A stretch of 64,000 nucleotides of DNA from Chloroflexota bacterium. GTDB lineage: Bacteria; Chloroflexota; Dehalococcoidia; Lucifugimonadales; UBA3495. Within the stretch, counting starts at the first letter, position 1, and every line of letters starts with the position of its first letter. The stretch is taken from assembly GCA_028874075.1 (NCBI GenBank), contig JAPPLU010000049.1, positions 226,332 to 290,331 of the forward strand, in the 5' to 3' direction. The position numbers and the translations under genes were made by a program. A model generated the notes under the pieces. That model searched no databases, was not told where the DNA came from, and worked only from the letters and a program-made list of their open reading frames with translations. This document shows positions 28,869 to 38,364 of the stretch, one piece after another.

Positions 28869-28950
28869 GTGTTTGACACGCGTTTATGAAGAAAGGTGCA
28901 GACCGGCAAACCCGCCAGGCGGCAAGTCAACCAAATCCTGTCCATCCTGT

Positions 28951-29430
28951 TCATCCGTGTTTGAATCCCTCGAGCGACTTCACCATGGCCTGGTAACGGG
29001 CGGGTACCTCGGGGATGGAAATCGTGCGGCCATCCCCTTCTTCCGCATAGTCCAGGTCTATCCACAGGCAGTCCTCCGGAAAGACCTCTTCCGCCCTTTC
29101 CGCCCACTCAACCACGCAGGCTCCGTCTCCGAACAACTGCTCGTCCAGCCCCAGGTCCCACGCCTCCAGGGGGTCGTTGATCCGATAGAGGTCAAAGTGG
29201 TAAAGAGTCAGCCGCCCCTGGTAGCGGGTCATCAATACGAAGGTGGGACTGCGGGCGTATTCCTTCACCTCCAGACCCCAGGCGATGCCTTGGGTCAGGC
29301 AGGTCTTACCCGCCCCCAGAGGCCCGCAGAGCAGGAATACATCGCCTGCCTGGGCTTGTTCCCCGAGCATTCTTCCCACGGCCTGTGTTTCCTCAGGCGA
29401 GGTGGTCTGTATGTGCATCGGGTCGGTCAC
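28951..29430 (-). CDS. tsaE: tRNA t6A biosynthesis ATPase TsaE
   Basis: LCGPLGAGKTCLTQGIAWGL; SPTFVLMTRYQG; LYHFDLYR. Confidence 0.93.
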   Translation of the reverse strand: MTDPMHIQTTSPEETQAVGRMLGEQAQAGDVFLLCGPLGAGKTCLTQGIAWGLEVKEYARSPTFVLMTRYQGRLTLYHFDLYRINDPLEAWDLGLDEQLFGDGACVVEWAERAEEVFPEDCLWIDLDYAEEGDGRTISIPEVPARYQAMVKSLEGFKHG

Positions 29431-30449
29431 TTGGGACTCCCTTGATTGAAGTGGTCCCAGCCCGCTCGGCCGACAATAGCCTCTTGCCCGTGGGCGTTCA
29501 CCAACGTAATCTGTCCGGGCTCCTCGTTACAAATTTCGCCCAGGACTCCTGCGCCGTCGGGCAAAGCGGGAATAACTTCCCGCATAACCTCCTCCGGCGC
29601 GGTGAACAGCAGCAGGTAATCTTCCCCGCCGTTCAGTGCCAGGTCTAGGCAGTCGTCGGGGAAAACCTCCCGCAGGGCAGGATGCATTGGCACCTTCTCT
29701 GCAAATATGCGGGCTCCCACACCGCTGGCCAGGCAAAGCTTTGAGAGATCGTCCGCCAAACCGTCGCTCACGTCCATCGCCGTCAATACGCCGGCCATGG
29801 AAAGCGTTTGTCCCTGGGCGACGGCCGGCCACGGCCGCCGGTGGGCATTCCGCAGGTACTCCGCTGATTTGCCGGTGGCCCCCAGGCCTTCCAGCATTAG
29901 TTTCAGCCCACCACCTGAAGAACCAACATAACCCGTTACTGCCACCTGGTCCCCCACCTTAGAACTGGTTCGCAACATCGGAGGGCCGTTGTGCACCCCG
30001 GTCAGGGCGACGGTTATGAAGGCCACAGGTGATCCCACCATGTCGCCGCCTATGATGACAACACCGTACTCCTCCCCGATTTCCAGCATCCCTCGGTACA
30101 GGTCTTCAATGTCAGCCACCTGGGTTTCCGGCGGCAGGCCCAGGGTAATCAAGGCATAGAGGGGCAGGCCCCCCATAGCGGCAATGTCGCTGATGTTGGA
30201 TGCCAGCGATTTCCAGCCCAGGTCTTGCCAGGGAGTAGTTTCCCGGGTGAAGTGTATGCCTTCCACCACGGTATCGGTAGTAAACAATTCTGTGGCTGGC
30301 GCGGCGGCCCATGCAGCGGTATCGTCGCCTGTGTCCACCAGCAATCTGAAGCCGTGGGCTGCCCCGTTGTCCGGCCCTCGCCGACCCCGGGTCACCATAT
30401 TGTTCAGCCGTTCTATCAGGCCGAATTCACCCAGGTCCTTTATCTGCAT
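29427..30449 (-). CDS. thiL: Thiamine-phosphate kinase
   Basis: DTGDDTAAW…TTDTVVEGIHFTRETTPWQDLGWKSLASNISDIAAMGG. Confidence 0.92.
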   Translation of the reverse strand: MQIKDLGEFGLIERLNNMVTRGRRGPDNGAAHGFRLLVDTGDDTAAWAAAPATELFTTDTVVEGIHFTRETTPWQDLGWKSLASNISDIAAMGGLPLYALITLGLPPETQVADIEDLYRGMLEIGEEYGVVIIGGDMVGSPVAFITVALTGVHNGPPMLRTSSKVGDQVAVTGYVGSSGGGLKLMLEGLGATGKSAEYLRNAHRRPWPAVAQGQTLSMAGVLTAMDVSDGLADDLSKLCLASGVGARIFAEKVPMHPALREVFPDDCLDLALNGGEDYLLLFTAPEEVMREVIPALPDGAGVLGEICNEEPGQITLVNAHGQEAIVGRAGWDHFNQGSPK

Positions 30450-30510
30450 GGCGACCAGGTTCGTGGATAAGTCGGTGAAAAGCGGGGGAGAGCGTTGTCC
30501 ACGTTGTGTG

Positions 30511-31023
30511 TCAAGACTGGGTGGCTATAGGCCATGCGGCCCTCAGTTCCTCGGCCACCTTGCGGGCCTGCTTCTCGCACTGACTCCAGCCCAGGGATTC
30601 GGGAATCATTTCCTGCTCGGGCAGGTGTCGTCGAAAAGTAACGATGGTCCCCATCCGCTTGGCATTGATGCCCAGGTCCCGTACCAGGTGGTCGTTCAAT
30701 CCCTCCATTTCCATGGAGTTTTCTTCCAGCTCGGCTCCCAGGTTCACCACGGCGTCCCCCAGTTCCCACATCTTGCGGGCGGGAATGGGTGTGCGCCTGC
30801 TCTTCAGCTGCTCTATGTCCGCAAGCACTTCCCGAATTGCGGCCACCGTGCGGCCATAGGCGTCGCACGCCACTTGCAGCCGCTCATCCGGCCTGTCTCC
30901 CAACAATTCCAACTGGGCCAGAGGTATAGAGGCCACAAACCCCTCTCCGCGTGGTTCCAGGACAACTGAAGCATTGGCGACCAACAGCATCTCCTCCGAA
31001 AAAGGGGCGGCGTTACGATCCAA
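30511..31023 (-). CDS. Hypothetical protein
   Basis: 170 aa ORF without overlapping alternatives of comparable quality. Confidence 0.5.
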   Translation of the reverse strand: MDRNAAPFSEEMLLVANASVVLEPRGEGFVASIPLAQLELLGDRPDERLQVACDAYGRTVAAIREVLADIEQLKSRRTPIPARKMWELGDAVVNLGAELEENSMEMEGLNDHLVRDLGINAKRMGTIVTFRRHLPEQEMIPESLGWSQCEKQARKVAEELRAAWPIATQS

Positions 31024-31261
31024 CCGGGTTTGTCCTGCCGCCTCCTCTCTTCAAGTTTCTGGCAGAATTATAGCTTCGCAAATAGAGAGGAACAAGGCGC
31101 GAGGGAGTCGGCAGGCGGCTGCAATTGAAATTGCCCTTTCCAGGGAGACTTCATTCCAACGCCGGACCGGGTCTGCCCCAAGTTCCGGGTCCTCGCCTTC
31201 GCAGCACGGATGAGCCCTCCCCAATGATGAAATGCGATGGCCCTGCCGAAGCCCGCAAGGG

Positions 31262-32188
31262 TCACACCCCGTAAATCCGCGTTGCCCCCGCCTCCGGTAT
31301 AAGCCCGGTGAACAACTCTGGGTGTATCATCTCCGCCATAATTTCCAGGCCCACCACCAGACGAGGTCCTGACCTGCTGGTGTAGGCGCCGGCGTCAATG
31401 GCATAGACCCGATTGTTCTTCACCGCCGGCAGGCTGGCCCATTCTTCCTTCTCCGAGAGCAGTGGCACGTCCTCCAGCCCCCGTTTCACGTCGAACCCGC
31501 AGGGCATGAAGATGATAACCTCAGGCTGACTGGCCACGACCTCGTCCCATACCAGCTGAAAGGAGCCAGTTTCCTTGTCGCCGAAACAGTTTTCCCCGCC
31601 GGCCATCTCCACCATCTCCGGTACCCAGTGCCCGCCGCACATCAGTGGGTCCACCCATTCCAGGTGCAGCACCTTTGGCCTGTGGGTTATGTCCGCGGTC
31701 CTGGCGGCGATATTGTCGATGCGCTGCTGCATCTCGCCGGTAATTCTCTCCGCCTCCGCCTCTGCTCCCGTGGCCATTCCCACCCGCCGGATATCCTCCA
31801 GCACGTCGCCCACGTATTGGGGGTCCAGTGAAATCACCTGCGGCTGCTTGGGGAGGCTGACGCTGACCTCGGCAACCTGCCGAGAAGAAATGGCTCAAAC
31901 CTCGCAGATGGCCTGGGTCAGCAGCAGGTCCGGTTCCGCTGCCTCCATGGTAGGCTGGTCGATTTCGTAAATCCCCAATCCCTGTTCCAGCCGTTCCGAT
32001 ATGACCCGGCTGATCTCCCCGCTACTGGGCTGGGGATCCATCCCTTCAAAAACGCTGCGCACCACCCACGGCTTGTTCCTGGCCGACGCGGGATAGTCGC
32101 ATTCGTGGGTAACGCCGTAGAGCTGGTCTTCCAGGCCCAGCATATAGACTATCTCGGTAGCGCTGGGCAAGAACGAACAAATACGCAT
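31262..32188 (-). CDS. BtuF-like cobalamin-binding protein read through an in-frame UGA (candidate selenoprotein, CEV-U-A)
   Basis: ORFs 31895..32188 and 31262..31837 are in the same frame, separated by one TGA (31897-31895) and 19 sense codons: …LLLTQAICEV-[TGA]-AISSRQVAEVSVSLPKQPQVISLDPQYVGDVLEDIRRVG…; the TGA is at the second Cys of the family CxxC (TQ..C.VCA) motif. Confidence 0.82.
31868..31884 (-). promoter_or_regulatory. Candidate bacterial SECIS hairpin (CUCGGCA-GGU-UGCCGAG)
   Basis: Perfect 7-bp stem, GGU loop beginning 18 nt after the UGA. Confidence 0.75.
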
Positions 32189-32253
32189 GATCTTCTCCTC
32201 AATACAGTCAGACCAAGGCCATTATAACCGCCACCGAACATTGCCCATAGTGT

Positions 32254-34245
32254 CTAATCATCGGTCATGCTCAACTGCTCATGGTACTCCCCGTCGTGGG
32301 AATACAGGTGGGAGTCATCCGCCAGGTAGTCCCACTGGTGCTCGTCGTAGCGGTAGTATTCCGACGCCCCCAGGAAGGTGCGGCGGAAGGATGCTTCCAG
32401 GGTGCCGTGTATCTGGAAAGCCGCAAAGGCGACCCCCGCGCCTACGACCAGCAGCACAATGGCCACCAGGGGAGCAAACACCCCGCCTTCCAGGAACAGG
32501 TGGATCGTGAAAGGCAGGCTTCCGACGGCGGGCAGAACCAGGATAACTATGAGCAGGCTGTTCCTGATTACTCTTCGCAGGTTCTTGCGTGTGACGTTGT
32601 CGGGCGCTCTCCTCCAAGGGGGGAGAATGAACTTCATTACCTCCTCGGTCAGCGACCCCAGGTTGTGCCAGATCGCCAGTACTGAGGGTATGCAGACGGC
32701 TACCAATACTCCGCCCAGCATCAGGTCTGCCAGCCCGGCACTTATTGCAAAGCGCTGGGCTACCTGCTGGGCAAAGTCATGGGCAATTGTCCCTGCCGCT
32801 ATCATCATTACGATGATGCCCAGATTGAGCATGATTCGCTGCATAGAGTGGGTTACTTCCCCAGCCAGCCTGGACCCCAGGACTGAAAGCCGCCGATGGG
32901 CCGTAAGCCAGACAAACACCACCCCGCTGAACTGCTGCAGCCACCCCGGCGACGCCCTGGCAATGAAGTTAGCCACGGCCACCGGCGACCGGAAGATGAA
33001 GGGGTAGATCAGCGCGGTTATGGCCGTCGCCAGCGTCAGGGCCGGGCTGAAGTAGGCTGAGACCGATCCATGGTCCACGCCCGTCTTGGCCATGGCCAGG
33101 GAGAACTCTCCCAGTTGGGGCATTCCCGTCCCTACTTGCAGGGCCGTGCGCCCGTCCTCTCCCGCCAACAGTGTACCCAGGGTATCGGCCAGGACCTTGC
33201 CCACTATGAATACCCCGGCGATAACCAGCGCCGGTACCAGGTAGTCTCCGATGCTGAAGACGTCCATCAGCATCCCCAGGGACACGAAGAAGAGGGCGGC
33301 GAACATGTCGCGCAGGGGGTTCATGAGCCGGCTTATCTGCTCGGAGAGTTCGGTGTCACCCAGGATCATCCCGATCAGGAAGGCTCCCGCTGCTGCCGAC
33401 AGGCCCAGTTGGTGCGCTGCCAGCGCCAACCCGAAGCACAGGGTCAGGGTGGCGATCAGCACCATCTCTTCGGACTCGAAGCGGGCTATGTAGTGCATCA
33501 GGCGGGGCGCGAGCAGGGCGCCGATGGTCAGCACTGCCACGGCGAATATCGCCAGCCTGGCTGCCAGGGCGCCAATGTCACCGAGGCTGGCCGCGCCACC
33601 GGCCGTGGCCACCCCTGCCAGCACCGTGAGGAGGATGACGGCGACGAAGTCCTCCACCAGCAGGATGCCCACGATCAGCTGGCCGCGCAGTTGGTGCAGG
33701 CTGCCCGAGTCCCGCAGCATCTTGATCAGAATGGCGGAGCTGCTGATGGAGAGGGCCGCCCCCAGGAAGATGCGCTCCGTCTGGGTCCAGCCCAGCCAGT
33801 GGCCCAGCTCGTAGCCCACGGCGAACATGGCCGCCATCTCCACGAGGCCGATGACGATGACCTTGAGCCCTACCTGGCGGATGCGATGCCAGCCTATCTC
33901 CAGGCCGATGCCGAAGAGGAGCAGTACGAGGCCCAGTTCGGCCAGCAAGCGGATGGTCTGGAGGTTCTGCACGGGGCCCTGGATGCTGGCTAGGGGGCCG
34001 AAGTCGATGGCCGAGAGGGTGAAGGGCCCGACGATGACACCGGCCAGGAGGTAGCCCAGTACCGGAGGCATGTGGATAGCCCGGAAGACCACGAGGGCTA
34101 TTCCGGCCACGGCCATGGTGACGGCGAAGTCGCGGATCAGGCCAATGCTCTCGTCGCTGGTAGCGCCGGCCAGTGCAAGCAGAGTGTCTATGTCCGGTCC
34201 CTCCGAGGCGTAAGTAGGCCCGGTTGGCGACCCCAGGTGGGGCAC
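32254..34245 (-). CDS. CPA2-family cation:proton antiporter
   Basis: 663 aa polytopic; ILLVEDFVAVILLT; GFFLIGM-type motifs (AGAFLIGMILGDTE). Confidence 0.85.
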   Translation of the reverse strand: MPHLGSPTGPTYASEGPDIDTLLALAGATSDESIGLIRDFAVTMAVAGIALVVFRAIHMPPVLGYLLAGVIVGPFTLSAIDFGPLASIQGPVQNLQTIRLLAELGLVLLLFGIGLEIGWHRIRQVGLKVIVIGLVEMAAMFAVGYELGHWLGWTQTERIFLGAALSISSSAILIKMLRDSGSLHQLRGQLIVGILLVEDFVAVILLTVLAGVATAGGAASLGDIGALAARLAIFAVAVLTIGALLAPRLMHYIARFESEEMVLIATLTLCFGLALAAHQLGLSAAAGAFLIGMILGDTELSEQISRLMNPLRDMFAALFFVSLGMLMDVFSIGDYLVPALVIAGVFIVGKVLADTLGTLLAGEDGRTALQVGTGMPQLGEFSLAMAKTGVDHGSVSAYFSPALTLATAITALIYPFIFRSPVAVANFIARASPGWLQQFSGVVFVWLTAHRRLSVLGSRLAGEVTHSMQRIMLNLGIIVMMIAAGTIAHDFAQQVAQRFAISAGLADLMLGGVLVAVCIPSVLAIWHNLGSLTEEVMKFILPPWRRAPDNVTRKNLRRVIRNSLLIVILVLPAVGSLPFTIHLFLEGGVFAPLVAIVLLVVGAGVAFAAFQIHGTLEASFRRTFLGASEYYRYDEHQWDYLADDSHLYSHDGEYHEQLSMTDD

Positions 34246-34355
34246 ACCGGGTAGGAGCCATCGGCTTGGGGTACAGTCCTGGGAGGAGAGAGGAGGATAA
34301 TCCCCGCAAAGACGCGGCGGGTCCGCCGCATCTTTATTGGTGCATTATATATTAT

Positions 34356-34888
34356 TTATAGGGGACTAGCTAGGGGAATGGGGGACAAACATGAGGAATT
34401 TTCGACAACCAAGCGGGGGGTCGGATTCGTGGGGAAGGGGTGGGCACAGCTTAGGATGACCCGCAGGATAAGGGCGGTCAAATAAGGGTGAACGCGGGCC
34501 GGGGTGCGGGCGGGCGCCGGGGTGACCGGCTGGGCGGCCCGCTCGTCGAGGACGGGGGCCAGCCAGCGGAGCATTTCGCGGAGCTTCTGGTAGGGCACCT
34601 GGGGCAGGAGGATGGAGATGATGCTGAGGGAGTCGGGTTCCCTTTCCTCGTTGGAGCAGCGCTCCAGGTAGTGGACGAGGAGGGTAAAGGTGTCGAGCCG
34701 GACACCATTGCGGGCGATGGTACGGATGAAGGCGTGGGTGTCGGGGACGGGGTTGCCGTCGGCGACGGCGCAGGTCCAGAGGAGGCAAAAGTCCTCGGCC
34801 AGGGGGTAGAGCTTAATGACGGTGAGTTCGGCGGCGTACTTGCGTTTCAGGGCGTCGACGCTACGGCGGATCTGGGACAGGGTGTACA
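34356..34888 (-). CDS. Hypothetical protein (start probably at MYTLSQIRRSVDALKRKYAAEL)
   Basis: Single ORF; the N-terminal extension runs through a dispersed repeat. Confidence 0.5.
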
Positions 34889-34909
34889 TGGTTTGCCTCC
34901 TTGGCTCCC

Positions 34910-34945
34910 TGGATTCCGGATCAAGTCCGGAACGACGGGGTTTCC
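34910..34945. repeat. REP-like element (GGATTCCGGATCAAGTCCGGAACGAC)
   Basis: Related copies at 57000-57063 and about 38180-38210. Confidence 0.6.
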
Positions 34946-35272
34946 CCGAACCTGGCATCTGACAGGGCGGGGAGAAAAAATCAGTTTTTCCGGTCATTTC
35001 CGATCATTACCGAGCGTTTTGTAGCTGGCCTGGCGAGCTTGGCGGCGGGGTTTTGGCGGGTTGGCCGCCACCGGCGCTTCTGCCCGGGGAAACGGGAAAG
35101 ACGGGTTATTTTTGTATTCTGGATTTATGGTAGCGGGGGGTTATGCAGGGTGGGAAGGGGGTTGTGTCAGTGGGGAGTTGGGAGTTGGCTATGGGGGACT
35201 TTAGCCACTCAGGGGTAGAATCGGTCGGTTTGTCCGGAAAAGGGCAGGAATTTTCGGGAATGAAGGTGGCGC

Positions 35273-35425
35273 CTACCGCGGGGTGGTTTTCCGCGGACGC
35301 GAGCCGCCCGGGGGTTTGTCATTGGGGTAGAGCTTGGGTGGGGCTTCGCGGGGGAAGGACATACCGCCCCGCAGCATCGGCTTGTTCTTTCCGGCCCCAT
35401 TCTTGTCCCAGAACTTAATCTTCAT
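35273..35425 (-). CDS. Missed small ORF, 50 aa: MKIKFWDKNGAGKNKPMLRGGMSFPREAPPKLYPNDKPPGGSRPRKTTPR
   Basis: Complete frame from ATG 35425 to TAG 35275-35273; overlaps the end of the upstream CDS; GAGGTG 5' of the start. Confidence 0.55.
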   Translation of the reverse strand: MKIKFWDKNGAGKNKPMLRGGMSFPREAPPKLYPNDKPPGGSRPRKTTPR

Positions 35426-36086
35426 GCAGCACCTCATTTGCCTGTTCCAAGCTAATCATATCATGGACGGTGGTTACTCCCCAGCTTCCTGGGACAGTGG
35501 GAGTATTCAAGCCAGAGAAGTAAGTGTGTGCCAGTATCGAAGTGACATCTGCGCTAATGATAAATTCGCAATTCTCCTGATGGACTCCGCCGGGTTCAAC
35601 GGTCAACCCCATTCCGTTCCAGCTAATCGGCTCTGACTCTAGAGTTACCCATTGAAATGTTCGACTGGCAGGCGCACCAACTTCGGAAAACTTTTGTCGA
35701 TAAATGTCCTCGACCTCCGCATCGCTAATTGGTCCCAATCTTTGCAATGTACAAAGTCCCTCCGCGAAGTCAGCCTTTACCTTAGATCTGTTGTGAAGAA
35801 TGGTAGTTACCAGAATGTAGACGTAGCCATCGCTGATTGGGCGATGTGTTACCTTCTGCTCGACTGCGATGTGGGGGATAAAGTTGCGAAACAACTCGAA
35901 GCGGGCTGCGGCGAATATGCCGGTCGCCAAGAGAATGAAACTTGTGACGTAGGCCTGAATAGCGGGAGGAATTCTGGCAGGTTCGCTTTCAAAATCAACA
36001 CTCCACAAGAACCAGGTAGCCAAGATTAAACCCAGCAAGACGGCCACAAGGACAAGGTAACTTCCGGCCCGTTGCTCCCGCTTCAT
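35415..36086 (-). CDS. Hypothetical membrane-anchored protein
   Basis: MKREQRAGSYLVLVAVLLGLILATWFLW… two TM segments; ORF extends to 36146. Confidence 0.55.
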   Translation of the reverse strand: MKREQRAGSYLVLVAVLLGLILATWFLWSVDFESEPARIPPAIQAYVTSFILLATGIFAAARFELFRNFIPHIAVEQKVTHRPISDGYVYILVTTILHNRSKVKADFAEGLCTLQRLGPISDAEVEDIYRQKFSEVGAPASRTFQWVTLESEPISWNGMGLTVEPGGVHQENCEFIISADVTSILAHTYFSGLNTPTVPGSWGVTTVHDMISLEQANEVLHED

Positions 36087-36602
36087 CCCTATCTCCCAGG
36101 CTTTTTGGACAGTTTGTGGGGCGGAAGCCCGGAATTCAATGGGCAAGTGTCAGTGACCGCCCCAATTGTTCTACGAAGTCGGAATACTTGGGGCTAGCCT
36201 TGCCGCAGTGTAGACGGATTCATCGATGCCGGGCAGGCTGCACACTACCGGCCAGTCTAGCGCGCCTGAGGGCGGTACGGGCTAAATACCCCAGACAACG
36301 TTTCCTTGTTGCGGGATTTCTGGAAAGCTATAAATGAGCATGACGGCCTATCCCACGATCGGGTTAAGTTACCTATGAGGGACCTACCTCAATTCATGGG
36401 CCACTTATAGATTGCTGCATACACTGGAAACAAGAAAACATTGTGCACACATAAGTGCCATGTGCAACTATGAGGACATTGAGACGCCATAGAATTGGTG
36501 AAATACATTTACCAATTGAGACCATGTGCAGTTAGAGATAACTTGACATAGCATGAATCTGAGGCTTATGCTTAAAAGCACATAGTACAAAGAGGGGGTT
36601 CC

Positions 36603-37208
36603 ATGGTTGACCGAAGCACACAAGATGTCATTGGGTTCTTGGATTTCGCTTCTCAACGGGGTCTCATGAAAAAGGCTTCTGTTGTTTCTCTCAAGACTGC
36701 TTGCAATAACGTATTCTCTGTGTTGGACGAGATCGAAGCTGCAGACGTATCTGCTTGCGACTTGGAGTCTGTTATACAGCGTTACCAGAATATCAACAGC
36801 ATGAAGGTTCGTCCTGAGACAATGGTCACGTATGGCCAGAGAGTAAAGTACGCGGTTACGGAATTCATAAAATATAACGAAGACCCCGCAAACTGGAAGC
36901 CTTCAGGGGGTCAAAGGTCGTCTGCAAATCAGGCTTCACGGAGCGGGAAGTCTAGCAAGAAATCCACTGACAAAGAGGCGTTACTTGTTCCCAATGTAAG
37001 TGGAGAACTGTCGGATCCTTCAGAGATAGTGCACCAATTCCCAATCAGGAGGGACCAAGTCGTCAAAGTAACGGGCATTCCTTTTGACGTAAAGAGATCC
37101 GAGATGGTGAGACTAAACAACTTTCTGTCTAACCTGATTGCGGAGGAAGAGGACGATGCACAAATGCCTCCTATGCTTAACGCTCCTAAATCTGACGAAA
37201 AGGACTAG
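36603..37208 (+). CDS. Hypothetical protein with recombinase SAM-like N-terminal domain
   Basis: LMKKASVVSLKTACNNVF…DLESVIQRYQNINSMKVRPETMVTYGQRVKYAVTEFIKYNEDPANWKPS; no catalytic domain follows. Confidence 0.6.
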   Translation: MVDRSTQDVIGFLDFASQRGLMKKASVVSLKTACNNVFSVLDEIEAADVSACDLESVIQRYQNINSMKVRPETMVTYGQRVKYAVTEFIKYNEDPANWKPSGGQRSSANQASRSGKSSKKSTDKEALLVPNVSGELSDPSEIVHQFPIRRDQVVKVTGIPFDVKRSEMVRLNNFLSNLIAEEEDDAQMPPMLNAPKSDEKD

Positions 37209-37381
37209 TAGAGTTAGGTAAAGCTCTTTCTGTAGGTTCTGATTCAGGGAAGCTCTGAACATTGTCATTCGCCATAGGCAGTTACGCCTTGTTCAAGTGC
37301 CTAGAGTGAAACACTTGTCGCCGTGGCTTTAGCTGCCCCACGATTGCCAAGAGTGATGGATCGGAAGCGAGTTGGAATATT

Positions 37382-37945
37382 GTGGACAAAGTGGGAAAGA
37401 TTTCAGGCAACACAGTAAATCTCTTGGCGGCTATGGCAGCAGTTCTCACAATCTCCATTACCGCGTTTGATTGGTGGAGCACCCTTACGAATCCTGCCGA
37501 TCCCATGGAACCGACTACAGCAGTTCAGTCTAATCCTTCATCCGGAAGCAAAACACCTATCGCCACTCCAACATTGGAACCTTCGATAGCCCAAATGTAC
37601 TCTTCGGCCAAGTCGGTTAAAGACAGTTATGAACGAGACCGTGCCCTGAGAATCGTGGCCGAGACTGCCGTAACTATGGGGAACTACGATATAGCTATCA
37701 ATGCGGGTGCTTCAAGTCCCACCAGTGAAGGAAGGGCAGACACCTTAACTTTTGTAGCCCGTAGTGCCACGGAAGCAGGACTCTATGACCTTGCGGACAA
37801 AGCTGCCAGTGAGATAACAATCATAACGGTTCACGACAGCATAAAGATCGAAATTCTAGCCGAGAGGAACAAAGTGATCTCCGGAAAAGTACACTCAATT
37901 GGCGTTCCAGGCTCGTCTCTTTCTGATACTACGCACAAGAAATAG
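37382..37945 (+). CDS. Hypothetical TM-anchored protein
   Basis: N-terminal hydrophobic segment; repeat-like helical C-terminus. Confidence 0.45.
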   Translation: MDKVGKISGNTVNLLAAMAAVLTISITAFDWWSTLTNPADPMEPTTAVQSNPSSGSKTPIATPTLEPSIAQMYSSAKSVKDSYERDRALRIVAETAVTMGNYDIAINAGASSPTSEGRADTLTFVARSATEAGLYDLADKAASEITIITVHDSIKIEILAERNKVISGKVHSIGVPGSSLSDTTHKK

Positions 37946-38293
37946 AGTGTCGGAAACGGGGCGATTGCACTTCATTTAAATGGCCCTCTCAGCGAAATGG
38001 AAGAACTCAAGACCATTTCCTCAAGACGGGTTCTGGACCTTCATCCATGCATACCGTGAATGCTTTTGGGCCCTTCGGCAGGTTCAGGGCGACGGAGGTT
38101 TGGAGATTGGCGTGGTTGGCTTTATTTCGGCGGGGAGAAGGCGGCCACAAGGGCTGCACTTACGGGGAGTCGCGCCCGTTATGGATTCCGGATCGAATCG
38201 GGAAGGACGGGGTTACAAGGGGCTCCCTTCGCGGAGACGGCGGGGTGTGAAGGAGAGGGGGTGAGGCGGTGGGACGGGGAAAGGGCAAAAGGG

Positions 38294-38335
38294 AACGCCA
38301 GGGTGGGGCATTTTCGGCGCTTTCACCCTGGCGTT
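38294..38335 (-). terminator. Stem-loop downstream of the TPR gene
   Basis: AACGCCAGGGTG … CACCCTGGCGTT, perfect 12-bp arms, T-rich 3' side on the minus strand. Confidence 0.6.
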
Positions 38336-38364
38336 GGTGCGGGACCGGGCGGCCCGGTGGCGGG

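Noticed and set aside
29427-30449. Possible SelD (selenophosphate synthetase) because of the AIR-synthase-like fold
   Set aside because: The sequence is characteristic of ThiL (DTGDDTAAW, TTDTVVEGIHF) and it sits next to tsaE/tsaB. No Sec machinery was recognised in the window.
31838-31897. Interpretation of the split BtuF-like gene as a pseudogene or assembly error
   Set aside because: Only a single TGA interrupts an otherwise perfect frame. It lies at the family Cys codon, and the same TGA-for-Cys plus hairpin pattern occurs in two other genes of the window.
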